64,000 bases of DNA, taken from NCBI GenBank assembly GCA_949284695.1, contig CASDWJ010000028.1:1-64000 (forward strand). The letters are read 5' to 3'. Both the position numbers and the translations under genes were made by a program. The notes beneath the pieces are model-generated. The model did not search any database and was not told the DNA's origin. It was given only the letters and a program-made list of their open reading frames with translations. Shown here piece after piece: positions 53,357 to 61,572 of this stretch; the first letter of the stretch is position 1; each line of letters starts with the position of its first letter. Origin of the DNA: an uncultured Christensenella sp. (GTDB lineage Bacteria; Bacillota; Clostridia; Christensenellales; UBA3700).

Positions 53357-54013
53357 TCATGTTTTCAAGAGTTTAGGTTTGCCGCCGAGTATTTTGGGTT
53401 TTCGGGATTGGGTTTCGGCAGCAAGCGAACGGCAACAGCCTTCGGAACGGTCTTTGAGAGTTCCGTCGGGAGAAAAAACCGCGGACGAGTCGAGAAAGTG
53501 CGCGAAGGCGGTCATGCCGTATGTAAACGAAAAGGCGCAGAGCAGTTTTTCGTCAAGGGCGCTCATCTTGCGCTCGTCGAATACGTGGACGCATTTGCAG
53601 TCCGAAGCGGCGAGAGCGCGCCAAAGTTCGGGATATTCAAAGTCGCGCCCTACAAGTACGCCCGTGCGTCCGTCGGGCAGGTCGTAACATCTGAGGCAAT
53701 TGCCTTCGCTAAAGCCTGCGCGGGGCGAAATTCGGTCGCTTATCCCGAGGAGTTTGCCGTTTTCAAAGGCTATCACGCTGTCGTAACGCTCGTCGTCTAC
53801 GAGAGCGCGCACGGCGGCAAGTACGACAGAACGCGTTATTGCAGAAAGCCGCAGCAGCGCGGCGACGGTATTCTGTTCGCCTTCAAGTTCTCGGCGCATA
53901 TCTAGCCTTCCTATCACGGAACGGTGCAGGCAGATGACGTCTCCGCGTTTTGCACGGGAGAACGCAGTTGACAGGGCGACCTGAGGAGGGGTGTCGGCAA
54001 TACAATACAGCAC
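53357..54013 (-). CDS. nitrilase-superfamily protein lacking the catalytic triad
   Basis: Product of 218 residues with the carbon-nitrogen hydrolase outline: an early strand-helix (VALSTAFSRAKRGDVICLHRS), then NTVAALLRLSAITRSVVLAA, and LPDGRTGVLVGRDFEYPELWRALA. In active enzymes the last motif carries Cys (CYD..FPE); here it reads VGRDFEYPE with Gly122 in that place. The Glu and Lys of the triad also seem absent (CLHR; ISDRISP). It is shorter than the ~260-residue norm. Probably a binding or regulatory remnant. It ends before an sRNA locus. Confidence 0.75.
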   Translation of the reverse strand: MLYCIADTPPQVALSTAFSRAKRGDVICLHRSVIGRLDMRRELEGEQNTVAALLRLSAITRSVVLAAVRALVDDERYDSVIAFENGKLLGISDRISPRAGFSEGNCLRCYDLPDGRTGVLVGRDFEYPELWRALAASDCKCVHVFDERKMSALDEKLLCAFSFTYGMTAFAHFLDSSAVFSPDGTLKDRSEGCCRSLAAETQSRKPKILGGKPKLLKT

Positions 54014-54030
54014 GTTTTATTATATGCAGC

Positions 54031-54163
54031 AAAAACATATCCCGCCCCTTGCGGAGCGGGATTTTATTTTTACGGAGTCCCGGAGGAGAGTTATGAGTTA
54101 AAGAAGAAGTTTGGTTTTGCGTGAGAGAGAGACTCCGATAGGTGATATAGGCTTTGTCTTTGT
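54031..54163 (-). ncRNA. csRNA-like small RNA 1 (about 133 bases)
   Basis: Transcribed leftward from the -10 box at 54175-54170. CGGAGTC (54137-54131) pairs with GACTCCG (54079-54073), closing a 51-base loop rich in C and U that includes CTTCTTCTT and CTCTCCTCCG, complementary to Shine-Dalgarno sequences. An ATCCCGC/GCGGGAT terminator with TGTTTTT ends the RNA near 54031. The neighbour RNA has the same plan with a different sequence. An mRNA-blocking regulator is inferred. Confidence 0.72.
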
Positions 54164-54169
54164 GTCCAC

Positions 54170-54202
54170 ATTATATTGCCGCCTTATTAAAGAAACGTGA
54201 AA
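54170..54202 (-). promoter_or_regulatory. sRNA 1 promoter with response-regulator direct repeat
   Basis: Minus strand: TTTCAC (54202-54197), GTTTC, TTTAAT (54191-54186), exactly 10 bases, then TATAAT (54175-54170). There is no -35 consensus, as expected of an activated promoter. Confidence 0.72.
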
Positions 54203-54301
54203 GAAAACGTGTTTTTTGCGATAAGTATCGCTTTTTACGCATTATTTACATTCAGGCAGAGACAGGCTTTGACTCTACGCGCGCGTTTAGGAAGGTTATA
54301 A

Positions 54302-54440
54302 AAAAAAGAAATACCCGCCGTTGAAACGGCGGGTAGTGTGTTTACTAGAGGGAGATAAGAGGAGTGTTTTAATAGGTGTTTGGAAGAAGTCTTTTATGTT
54401 TTGTGCTCCGGCTCTAGTATATGGGGGTTGTCCTTTTGTA
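54302..54440 (-). ncRNA. csRNA-like small RNA 2 (about 139 bases)
   Basis: Leftward transcript from TATAAT at 54451-54446. ACTAGAG (54418-54412) pairs with CTCTAGT (54350-54344), closing a 61-base C/U-rich loop with CTTCTTCC and CTCCTCTTATCTCCC. A perfect 10 bp ACCCGCCGTT/AACGGCGGGT terminator and a long T run end it. It is a diverged duplicate of sRNA 1, sharing loop motifs and promoter order. Confidence 0.75.
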
Positions 54441-54445
54441 GCTTC

Positions 54446-54478
54446 ATTATATCGGCGCTTGATTAAACAAATGTTAAA
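54446..54478 (-). promoter_or_regulatory. sRNA 2 promoter with response-regulator direct repeat
   Basis: Minus strand: TTTAAC (54478-54473), ATTTG, TTTAAT (54467-54462), 10 bases, TATAAT (54451-54446). Repeat period is 11 bases, one helical turn. Confidence 0.78.
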
Positions 54479-54581
54479 AAACAAAAAAAGTTGAAATCTT
54501 TCGTTTGCAAGCAAAATAGGCTTTTTATAAGCACATATCGAATACAATGCGTATGCGCGCGACGCGTAAAAAATCGGGCGT

Positions 54582-54614
54582 TTTAATCGTGATTTAATAC
54601 ACGCAAAATATATT
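54582..54614 (+). promoter_or_regulatory. autoregulated promoter of the two-component operon
   Basis: TTTAAT (54582-54587), CGTGA, TTTAAT (54593-54598), 10 bases, TATATT (54609-54614). This has the same geometry as the two sRNA promoters. A second TATAAT at 54673-54678, nearer the gene, has only a weak -35. Confidence 0.75.
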
Positions 54615-54693
54615 AATAATATAAACTGAATAAAAAATAAGCATTTTTGAACAAATGCGTACCGGGTGTGTTATAATTTCATAGAGGTGGCTT

Positions 54694-55380
54694 ATGAAAA
54701 TACTTTTAGTTGAAGACGAGGTCCAGATGTCCGAAGCCATTGCGGGGCTTCTGAGAAAGAACAAATATCTCGTAGAGTGTGCTTTCGACGGCGAAGAAGG
54801 TCTGCAGATGGGCATGGTGGGAGACTACGACGTGATCATCATGGATATAATGATGCCCGTCATCGACGGTTACGAAGTGGTGCGCCTGCTCCGCAAGAGG
54901 GGCATAACGACTCCGATAATCATGCTGACGGCGCTGTCGTCGGTCGAGGACAAGGTCAAAGGACTGGATATCGGCGCGGACGACTATATGACCAAGCCGT
55001 TCTCGGTCGACGAACTCGAAGCGCGTCTGCGCGCGATCGCGAGGAGAAGGGGACAAGCCGTCGCGGACAACAACATCAAAGTGGGCAACGTCACTCTCAA
55101 CATAAAGGAATTCACGCTGTCGGCGGGCGGCAAGAGCGTCGCGCTGTCGGGCAAGGAGTACGAGCTCGCTTTCTGCTTCTTCTCCAATCCGAGCGCGGTA
55201 TTCACCAAAGACGAACTCATCAACAAAGTGTGGGGGTTCGATTGCGATTTCGAGTCGAACAACCTCGAAGTGTACATCTCTTTCCTGCGCAAAAAACTCA
55301 CTTTCCTCGATCCCGACGTGACGATATCGTCGGTCAGGGGCGTCGGATACAAACTCGTAAACAAGAGCGTCAATGGATAA
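54694..55380 (+). CDS. OmpR/CiaR-like response regulator
   Basis: Product of 228 residues. The receiver domain has the acidic pair Glu7-Asp8, phosphoacceptor Asp51 (IIMDIMMP), Thr79 and Lys101 (MTKPFS). The winged-helix output domain (about 130-225) includes LSGKEYELAFCFFSNPSAVFTKDELINKVWGFD and LEVYISFLRKKL, the recognition helix region; WGFD and VEVY/LEVYIS are also in CiaR and ArlR. The upstream repeats with 11-base period are what OmpR-type dimers bind. Its stop overlaps the kinase start by 8 bases. Confidence 0.94.
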   Translation: MKILLVEDEVQMSEAIAGLLRKNKYLVECAFDGEEGLQMGMVGDYDVIIMDIMMPVIDGYEVVRLLRKRGITTPIIMLTALSSVEDKVKGLDIGADDYMTKPFSVDELEARLRAIARRRGQAVADNNIKVGNVTLNIKEFTLSAGGKSVALSGKEYELAFCFFSNPSAVFTKDELINKVWGFDCDFESNNLEVYISFLRKKLTFLDPDVTISSVRGVGYKLVNKSVNG

Positions 55381-56656
55381 GGTCCTCAATCAGCTAAGGC
55401 GGAGATTTATAATAGTGTTTATGATAGTGGGCGGAGCGTTCCTGCTTCTTGCCTACGGCTCTATTTTTGTCGTCAACGTCACTCAGACGATCGGCGCGAT
55501 CGACAAGGCTCTGACGGACGTGCTCGACAAGTCTCCCATGCCCGCTTTTGACGACAGAGAGGAATGGTTGCAGAGGAGCAACTGCATAATCCTCGTGCGA
55601 CAGGACGACAGTGTGACCGCTTTCAATGCCGATTCTCTTGACGGAGAACTGCTTGAGAGCATAGTCGACAAGGTTGTAGGCAGCGGCGAGGATAGCTTCA
55701 GCATAGACGGGAGCTACTACAAGGCGACCTGGCGCAACGTGCTGGGCAACAACATGACGGTATACGCCGTTTACGACTGGACGAACGACAGGGCGGATCT
55801 CACAGAGGCGGGAGTCGTCACCTCGCTCGTCTACTTTTTCTGTCTCGTGCTCTTGTTCATATTCGGCAACATGGTCGCGAAGCAGGTCGTAGAACCCGTC
55901 AAGAAGTCGTACGAACAGCAGAAAAAACTCGTTGCCGACGCTTCTCACGAACTCAAGACACCGATCGCGATCATAGGTGCCAATCTTTCGCTCGTCTCGA
56001 GCGATCCCCAATCCACGGTGGAGCAGAATGCGCACTGGTTCAAGAACATAGAGTCTCAGCTGGGCAGAATGAGCGCGCTGATCACTGATATGCTCGAGCT
56101 TCACCGCGCCGACGAAGCCAGAAACAAACCCGAAACGACAGAAGACGTATCCGCGCTTCTCGGAGGCATACTGCTTTCTTTTGAAGCGCGCTGTTTTGAG
56201 AAGAACGTCACTCTGACAGAGGATCTGCAACCCGACGTAAAGACGCGTTGTATTAAACAGAACATCGAGCGCCTTTATGCGATAATGATGGACAACGCGC
56301 TCAAGTACACGCCGGAGGGCGGCAGGATAGAGGTCAGTCTCAGGAGCGACAAAAAGAACGTCGTCATGCACTTCAGAAATTACGGCGTTGGCATAGCGAA
56401 AGAGCATATATCCAAGATATTCGACCGCTTTTACCGCGTGGACAACGCCCGCACGCAGAACGCACAGCAGGGCAACAGCTTCGGTCTCGGGTTGAGCCTC
56501 GCCAAGTCGATAGTGCTCGATCACGAAGGGTCTGTCGTCTGCGACAGCGACGGGTCTACATTCGTCGATTTCAGGATAGAATTGCCGCTGAAGCATGAAA
56601 AAAAGAGCGACGTAGCCAAAGAGACGGCGCGCGGCAAAAATCGCGGCATCTCGTGA
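55373..56656 (+). CDS. sensor histidine kinase, CiaH/ResE-like
   Basis: Membrane kinase of 427 residues with two helices (12-37 and 147-168) around an extracellular sensor of about 110 residues. There is no clear HAMP domain, only a short linker. The H-box is DASHELKTP with His192. The ATP domain has MDNALKYTPEGG (N box), FDRFYRVDNARTQ and GLGLSLAKSIV. It pairs with the overlapping response regulator. The signal is unknown. Confidence 0.94.
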   Translation: MDKVLNQLRRRFIIVFMIVGGAFLLLAYGSIFVVNVTQTIGAIDKALTDVLDKSPMPAFDDREEWLQRSNCIILVRQDDSVTAFNADSLDGELLESIVDKVVGSGEDSFSIDGSYYKATWRNVLGNNMTVYAVYDWTNDRADLTEAGVVTSLVYFFCLVLLFIFGNMVAKQVVEPVKKSYEQQKKLVADASHELKTPIAIIGANLSLVSSDPQSTVEQNAHWFKNIESQLGRMSALITDMLELHRADEARNKPETTEDVSALLGGILLSFEARCFEKNVTLTEDLQPDVKTRCIKQNIERLYAIMMDNALKYTPEGGRIEVSLRSDKKNVVMHFRNYGVGIAKEHISKIFDRFYRVDNARTQNAQQGNSFGLGLSLAKSIVLDHEGSVVCDSDGSTFVDFRIELPLKHEKKSDVAKETARGKNRGIS

Positions 56657-56690
56657 GAAGTCGGCAGACGACGGTCTGCAATGATACGAT

Positions 56691-56715
56691 CCCGCCCCGC
56701 AAGGGCGGGTTTTTT
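56691..56715 (+). terminator. terminator of the two-component operon
   Basis: CCCGCCC / GGGCGGG stem with six T. Confidence 0.88.
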
Positions 56716-56784
56716 CGTCATGCGACGGATGCCCGTGTACTGCGCGGCGCGCTTTGTCTGCCGTGACCCGATTGCGTTTGCGTA

Positions 56785-56813
56785 TTGAAACGCGCGCGGA
56801 TATGTTGTATAAT
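56785..56813 (+). promoter_or_regulatory. promoter of the alcohol dehydrogenase gene
   Basis: TTGAAA at 56785-56790, 17-base spacer, TATAAT at 56808-56813. Confidence 0.75.
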
Positions 56814-56870
56814 TTATTTGCGGCGCGAAGCCTGCCGTGAGGCAAGGGCGCGGCGACAAAGGAGACATGT

Positions 56871-58040
56871 ATGTTTGATTTTTATATGCCCACGAGGCTG
56901 ATATTCGGCGCGGGCGCTCTCGAAAAACTCAACAAAACGGCAAAGCTCGGCAAAAAGGCGCTCGTCGTCGTAAGCAACGGCAAGTCGACCAAGGTCAACG
57001 GTTATCTCGACAGGACGACCGTACAGCTCGCAAAGGCGGGCGTAGAATGGGCGCTGTTCGACGAGATAGAGGCGAATCCTCTCAAGTCGACCGTTGAGAG
57101 AGGCGCACTGGCGGCGAGAAAGAACGGTTGCGACTTCATCGTCGCGCTGGGCGGCGGCAGCGTTATGGACGCAAGCAAGGCGATAGCCGCCATGGCGACC
57201 AACGACGGCGATCTTTGGGATTACGTCTGCGGCGGCACGGGCAAGGGCAAACCGCTTGCCAAAGCTCCGCTCCCGATAATAGCGGTCACGACTACCGCGG
57301 GCACAGGCTCCGAAGTCGACGAGTACGGCGTCATCACCAACCCCGCGACGCACGAGAAGATAGGCTTCGGCGGTGACGTCAGGCTTTTCCCGGTCGTTGC
57401 GATCGTCGACCCCGAATTGATGACCACCGTGCCCCCGAAGTTTACCGCATATCAGGGCTTCGACGCGCTTTTCCACAGCACGGAGACCTATATCTGCAAG
57501 GGAGCCAACGAGATGAGCGACATGGTCTCGTCCACGGCGATAAAGAATATCGGCGCAAACCTTGCAAAAGCGGTCGCAAACGGCAAGGATATCGGGGCGC
57601 GCACCGCGGTCGCGTGGGCGAACACGATGAGCGGCTACGCTATGGTGATAGGCGGCTGTACGAGCGAACACTCCCTCGAGCACGCGATGAGCGCATATCA
57701 TCAGGAGTTGCCGCACGGCGCGGGTCTCATAATGATAAGCCTCGCGTATTACGAGCGTTTCATAGAGGCGCACGTCTGCGACGAACGTTTCGTGGATATG
57801 GCAAAGTGGCTCGGCAAGGCGGACGCGAGCAAGCCCGAGGACTTCCTGACAGCGCTTGCCGATCTTCAGAAAGCGTGCGGAGTATACGGGCTGAAGATGT
57901 CGGACTACGGCATTACGCCGGACGAGTTCGGCACACTCGCCGACAACGCGCGTTCCGCTATGGGCGGGTTGTTCACTCGCGACAGGGCAGACCTCTCGAG
58001 AGAGGACTGCATACGCATATATCAGAAGTCGTTCGCCTGA
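56871..58040 (+). CDS. iron-containing alcohol dehydrogenase (butanol dehydrogenase type)
   Basis: Group III NAD(P)H-dependent alcohol dehydrogenase of 389 residues. Nucleotide binding is shown by GGGSVMDASKAIA and TTAGTGSEVDEYGVI, and the iron ligands lie in the HSTETYI and CTSEHSLEHAMSAYH regions. It reduces aldehydes or acts in NADH-consuming fermentation. AAAGGAG precedes the ATG. It is monocistronic with its own promoter and a downstream terminator. Confidence 0.93.
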   Translation: MFDFYMPTRLIFGAGALEKLNKTAKLGKKALVVVSNGKSTKVNGYLDRTTVQLAKAGVEWALFDEIEANPLKSTVERGALAARKNGCDFIVALGGGSVMDASKAIAAMATNDGDLWDYVCGGTGKGKPLAKAPLPIIAVTTTAGTGSEVDEYGVITNPATHEKIGFGGDVRLFPVVAIVDPELMTTVPPKFTAYQGFDALFHSTETYICKGANEMSDMVSSTAIKNIGANLAKAVANGKDIGARTAVAWANTMSGYAMVIGGCTSEHSLEHAMSAYHQELPHGAGLIMISLAYYERFIEAHVCDERFVDMAKWLGKADASKPEDFLTALADLQKACGVYGLKMSDYGITPDEFGTLADNARSAMGGLFTRDRADLSREDCIRIYQKSFA

Positions 58041-58167
58041 TTCGTGAGGCGTTGAAAGGAAAGTCGCGAAAAGCACATGAAATGTGCTCCCGCAAGCGGC
58101 TTGCCGACAAAAAGTGGGTTTTCGGGCGCAGGGCGGCGCGTCTGCGGAGTGTGCAAACGTTAAAAAA

Positions 58168-58197
58168 AGAAAAGCGAAGGAGTTTTCCTTCGCTTTT
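58168..58197. terminator. bidirectional terminator
   Basis: AAAGCGAAGGA / TCCTTCGCTTT stem with A run before and T run after, between converging genes. Confidence 0.85.
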
Positions 58198-58219
58198 TGC
58201 TTTCGCGTTGTCCTTTGAT

Positions 58220-58723
58220 TCAGATGATGCCCATTCTTGTCAGATAGGGCGACAGTCTTTGCAGATTTCCGCTTACCATCTGACCTTTTGCCGCCATATC
58301 TCTGAATTCCTGCGCGTTTACCCACATATAGTCTGTCGTCTCGCCCGGCCGGAGTCTGACCGCCGTCTTTTCGCAGTCGGTATCGCACAAGAACACATAA
58401 TATATCGACCTTGTCTCCTCGCAGGCGACTCTCGTGATCTGTTCCATTTTTTCGGCGACGATGCCCGTTTCTTCTTCGAGTTCGCGCCTCGCGCAAGTCG
58501 TCTTGTCCTCGCCCTTGTAAGCAGAGCCGCCCGCCGTAGCTTCATACAATCCCGGGCATGTAGGTTTGTTTTCGTCGCGCTTCATCAAGAGATAAGCGCC
58601 GTCGACGTGCCTGACGAGGATCTCGCTGACGAGATGATACAAGCCTTTGGGGATATGCTTGCCGCGTATCAGCGTGATGTCGGCTTTGGAGCCGTCTTTA
58701 AAATAGCCGTCCCACAGTTCCAT
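58220..58723 (-). CDS. NUDIX hydrolase
   Basis: Product of 167 residues. The NUDIX box G-x5-E-x7-RELEEETG is complete at 66-87. Preceding GYFKDG and the YLLMKRDENKP strand place it in the group of IPP-isomerase-like or ADP-sugar NUDIX enzymes, so the substrate is open. The start at 58723 follows GAAGGAGG; upstream in-frame codons lack a ribosome site. Confidence 0.92.
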   Translation of the reverse strand: MELWDGYFKDGSKADITLIRGKHIPKGLYHLVSEILVRHVDGAYLLMKRDENKPTCPGLYEATAGGSAYKGEDKTTCARRELEEETGIVAEKMEQITRVACEETRSIYYVFLCDTDCEKTAVRLRPGETTDYMWVNAQEFRDMAAKGQMVSGNLQRLSPYLTRMGII

Positions 58724-59009
58724 AATGACCTCCTTCTTTTCTATAACGGTAAAATGATAATCTATATTATCCGCTAAAATTACAAAAAGCAAGAGATTTT
58801 AAGGCATTTAAATGTAAAATCAAGGTAAAATACAAGGACGGTTTTGCAGATTATGTATATAAAATATTTGTTGAAAAACGGTATTTTTGATAAAATTCAA
58901 CAATATTGTCGATTTTTGCAGCACAAAACGGTTGTCTGTTTTGGCATATCGGATTATGGACAAATCGGGGAAAAACGTGGCATTGCGTGTTTGTCGGCGT
59001 TCAACGTCG
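58724..59009. other. 286-base AT-rich intergenic region
   Basis: Between two minus-strand genes. No terminator or repeat stands out. Confidence 0.5.
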
Positions 59010-59912
59010 TTACCGCGGCAAGGAGAGCGCGCCCGAAAAGTTTATTTCAAACAGAGACGGATCGGCTTCGCCGCCGTTTTCGTACAGTTTCGCAAATGTC
59101 TCCGCGAGAGAGAGGGATTTCTTCACCGCTTCGTCGAAAAGCTGAGGAAAGGACAGGTTTTTCGTCTTTTCCGCGCCGACGTATTCGGGGTACGGGCGGT
59201 TTTCGAGATTGAGGAAGTCGTAGTCGGGGTCGTTTTCGTCGGGCAGGAAGAAGCTGACGATATAGGCGGGATAATTCATCTTCTTCGCCGCGAATCGCAG
59301 GACGGCGCACGCGAGAGAGCGCGGTTTCAGGAATACCTTCTGATAGCGGTACATTCTCGACGGCAGTTTTTTGAGAAGATCATGCGGCACGTCTACGCCG
59401 TATACGCCGTTTATCGCGTTGTGCCATACGTCCGCAAGGGCGTCGGAGGAGCGTTTTGTCACGGGGATCGCGCTTTTCAGGTCGCAGACCTCTCCTTTTT
59501 CTTCAGCCTCTTTTTTCATCAGGCAGTCTATACGCGTCTCCAGCATCATGTGCACGCATTTTTTCAGATTTTCGGGGTAGAGGGCGGCTAGTCTGTCGCG
59601 CGCTTCGTATACCACGTAAGGGTGTATCGCGCTGTCGAGCGCGTAATGGCACAAAAGCCCCAGCGTGTATGCAAGCGGCTCGGGGCGCTTTTCTCTGCGG
59701 CAATAGTCGAGCGCGGCAGAAAACAGCTCCGCCGTCTTTTCTCCGTGGGTGCGCGCGCCGTATCCGCGGAACTTGCCGAACGCGTAAAAGAGAAGATCTC
59801 CTCCCTGCGCGCCCAGCACGAAGCAGTCGGCGTACTTTGCGATCACGCCGTCTGCGGGACTTTGGTCTATGACTGCCTTTGCGGCGAGATAGTGAGAAAA
59901 ATAAGATGCCAT
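59010..59912 (-). CDS. zinc-dependent phospholipase C-like protein
   Basis: Product of 300 residues of the Zn_dep_PLPC type: MASYFSHYLAAK at the start, CFVLGAQGGDLLFYAF, then LAYTLGLLCHYALDSAIHPYVVYE with the His/Asp metal-ligand pattern, and a late DVWHNAIN. No signal peptide, as usual for this branch. The open frame continues far upstream but the homologous part begins at 59912; TACAAT ends nine bases before the ATG and there is no ribosome site, so translation may be leaderless. Confidence 0.85.
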   Translation of the reverse strand: MASYFSHYLAAKAVIDQSPADGVIAKYADCFVLGAQGGDLLFYAFGKFRGYGARTHGEKTAELFSAALDYCRREKRPEPLAYTLGLLCHYALDSAIHPYVVYEARDRLAALYPENLKKCVHMMLETRIDCLMKKEAEEKGEVCDLKSAIPVTKRSSDALADVWHNAINGVYGVDVPHDLLKKLPSRMYRYQKVFLKPRSLACAVLRFAAKKMNYPAYIVSFFLPDENDPDYDFLNLENRPYPEYVGAEKTKNLSFPQLFDEAVKKSLSLAETFAKLYENGGEADPSLFEINFSGALSLPR

Positions 59913-60251
59913 ACCGTATATATTGTAACAAAAACCGCTTTTGCGCGCAACCCGTGCAGGGGCGGGATAAACTACAATAAACGCGCTTTTTGTCTGAAAC
60001 GGGAAGTCGTCTTTGGCAAAGAGTGACGGAGAAGGCATAACGCCGCGTCTTTTCGGTATATATGACGGGGTAAAGGGATATTCTCGCCGCGTCATTGTCG
60101 TCGCCTGACGGAAAAGCGGCTCCGACCGTATTCTTTCGCCGTAACGGAAGCGGTCGGCGGGCAAAATACATGCCCGATATGCGCGCCCTGTCGGACAAAG
60201 CGTACTTTTGCGCGCTTGCGGTTTTTCCCGATATAGTTTATAATATTGTAT
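59913..60251. other. 339-base region with divergent promoters
   Basis: Carries the minus-strand TACAAT of the phospholipase gene near its left end and the tilS promoter near its right end. Nothing else recognised. Confidence 0.55.
60216..60244 (+). promoter_or_regulatory. tilS promoter, probably leaderless
   Basis: TTGCGG at 60216-60221, 17-base spacer, TATAAT at 60239-60244. The ATG is only seven bases further. Confidence 0.7.
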
Positions 60252-61553
60252 ATGCGCGAAAAACTTATCGGCGAAAACGGCATAAAACTGCTTTCGCGTT
60301 TTGACAGACTGGCTGTCGCGGTCAGCGGCGGCAGAGACAGCATGGCTTTGCTGGATTGGCTGGCTTCGTCGGGAGAGTACGGCGGAGAGTTTTTTGCCGT
60401 GCACGTCAATCACAATCTGCGCGGAGACAATTCTGACGCGGACTGTGCGCTCGTAAAAGAATACTGCGAGACGCACGGCATAAAGCTGGAGGTTTACAGC
60501 GAGGACGTCAGGGGTTTTTGCGAGAAAAACGGCTACGGTCTGGAGCAGGGCGCAAGGCTCGTCAGGCGCAGGATATTCCGTGAACTGACCGAGAGCGGCA
60601 GGGCGCAGAGAGTAGTCACCGCGCACCACTTGCAGGATTTTGCAGAAAGCGTGCTGATGCACGTGTTCCGCGGCAGCGGCATAGACGGACTTTGCGGGAT
60701 AAGAGAGGATGACGGCATGCTGATACGGCCGCTTCTCGGTACCGACAGGACGGAGATAGAAAAATACGTCGTAAGCCGCGGCGTGAAATACCGCGACGAC
60801 GAGAGCAACTTCGACGACCGCTATACCCGCAACTACCTCAGGAATACCGTGATGCCGATGATAAGAAAGGCTTATCCCGATCTGGACGGCGCGCTCGGAG
60901 CGCTGGCGAGACAGGCGGGCTACGCGCGGTCGTATATAAGCGGCAACAGCCCGTACCCGACCGTCGAGGACGGGGAAGCGGTGCTCGCCATAAGCGTGCT
61001 CGATCAGCCCGAGGCAATAGCTTCGGACAGCATATTCAAAGCGCTCGAGGCGATAGGCGCGAGGGTGGACTGCGAGGGCGCGCATATAGAAGCCGTCAAG
61101 TCGCTGAAAGACAAAAAAACAGGTGCCCGTGTTTGTCTTCCGCACAATGTCGAGGTGGAAAGAAGCAGGGACAAGCTGTATTTTTACCGCAAAAGAGAAA
61201 AGGACTTGTCTGTTCTGCCGTTCTGCGAAGGAGAGGCGAAGATGGACGGTTATCTTGTCACGACGGACAGAGAAAAGGGATTTCTGCGCTTGGACGTGGA
61301 CAAGGTGCCCGAAGGCGCGGTGCTTCGTACGAGGCGCGAAGGAGACAGGTTCAAGCGGTTCAAAGGCGGCGAAAAGTCGCTCGGGGATTATCTCACAGAC
61401 GTCGGGTTTCCCCGTCACAGGCGGGATCACGTTCCCGTCATAGCGGTCGGCAGCGAGGTGCTCGCGGTGTGCGGGGTCGAGATCTCGGACAGGATAAAGA
61501 CGGACGAGAGCACCGTCAACACTTTATATATCGATACAAAACGCCTCGTATGA
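60252..61553 (+). CDS. tilS: tRNA(Ile) lysidine synthase
   Basis: Enzyme of 433 residues that converts C34 of tRNA-Ile(CAU) to lysidine. The PP-loop SGGRDS is at 25-30 within LAVAVSGGRDSMALLDWL, followed by VNHNLRGDNSDAD, EQGARLVRRRIF and AHHLQDFAESVLMHVFRGSG. The C-terminal domain with GDRFKRFKGGEKSLGDYLTD is complete. The ATG at 60252 lacks a ribosome site. It leads the hpt-cca-rmuC cluster. Confidence 0.93.
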   Translation: MREKLIGENGIKLLSRFDRLAVAVSGGRDSMALLDWLASSGEYGGEFFAVHVNHNLRGDNSDADCALVKEYCETHGIKLEVYSEDVRGFCEKNGYGLEQGARLVRRRIFRELTESGRAQRVVTAHHLQDFAESVLMHVFRGSGIDGLCGIREDDGMLIRPLLGTDRTEIEKYVVSRGVKYRDDESNFDDRYTRNYLRNTVMPMIRKAYPDLDGALGALARQAGYARSYISGNSPYPTVEDGEAVLAISVLDQPEAIASDSIFKALEAIGARVDCEGAHIEAVKSLKDKKTGARVCLPHNVEVERSRDKLYFYRKREKDLSVLPFCEGEAKMDGYLVTTDREKGFLRLDVDKVPEGAVLRTRREGDRFKRFKGGEKSLGDYLTDVGFPRHRRDHVPVIAVGSEVLAVCGVEISDRIKTDESTVNTLYIDTKRLV

Positions 61554-61572
61554 CGGCGAAAACGGAGAGTAT

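Noticed and set aside
54081..54100. Plus-strand reading of GGAGGAGAG as a ribosome site
   Set aside because: The ATG after it is followed by a stop two codons later; the motif makes better sense as the minus-strand anti-Shine-Dalgarno loop.
59913..61430. A minus-strand open frame extends the phospholipase-like protein upstream by about 500 residues
   Set aside because: The extension lies antisense to tilS, has no family resemblance, and the homologous part starts at the ATG at 59912.
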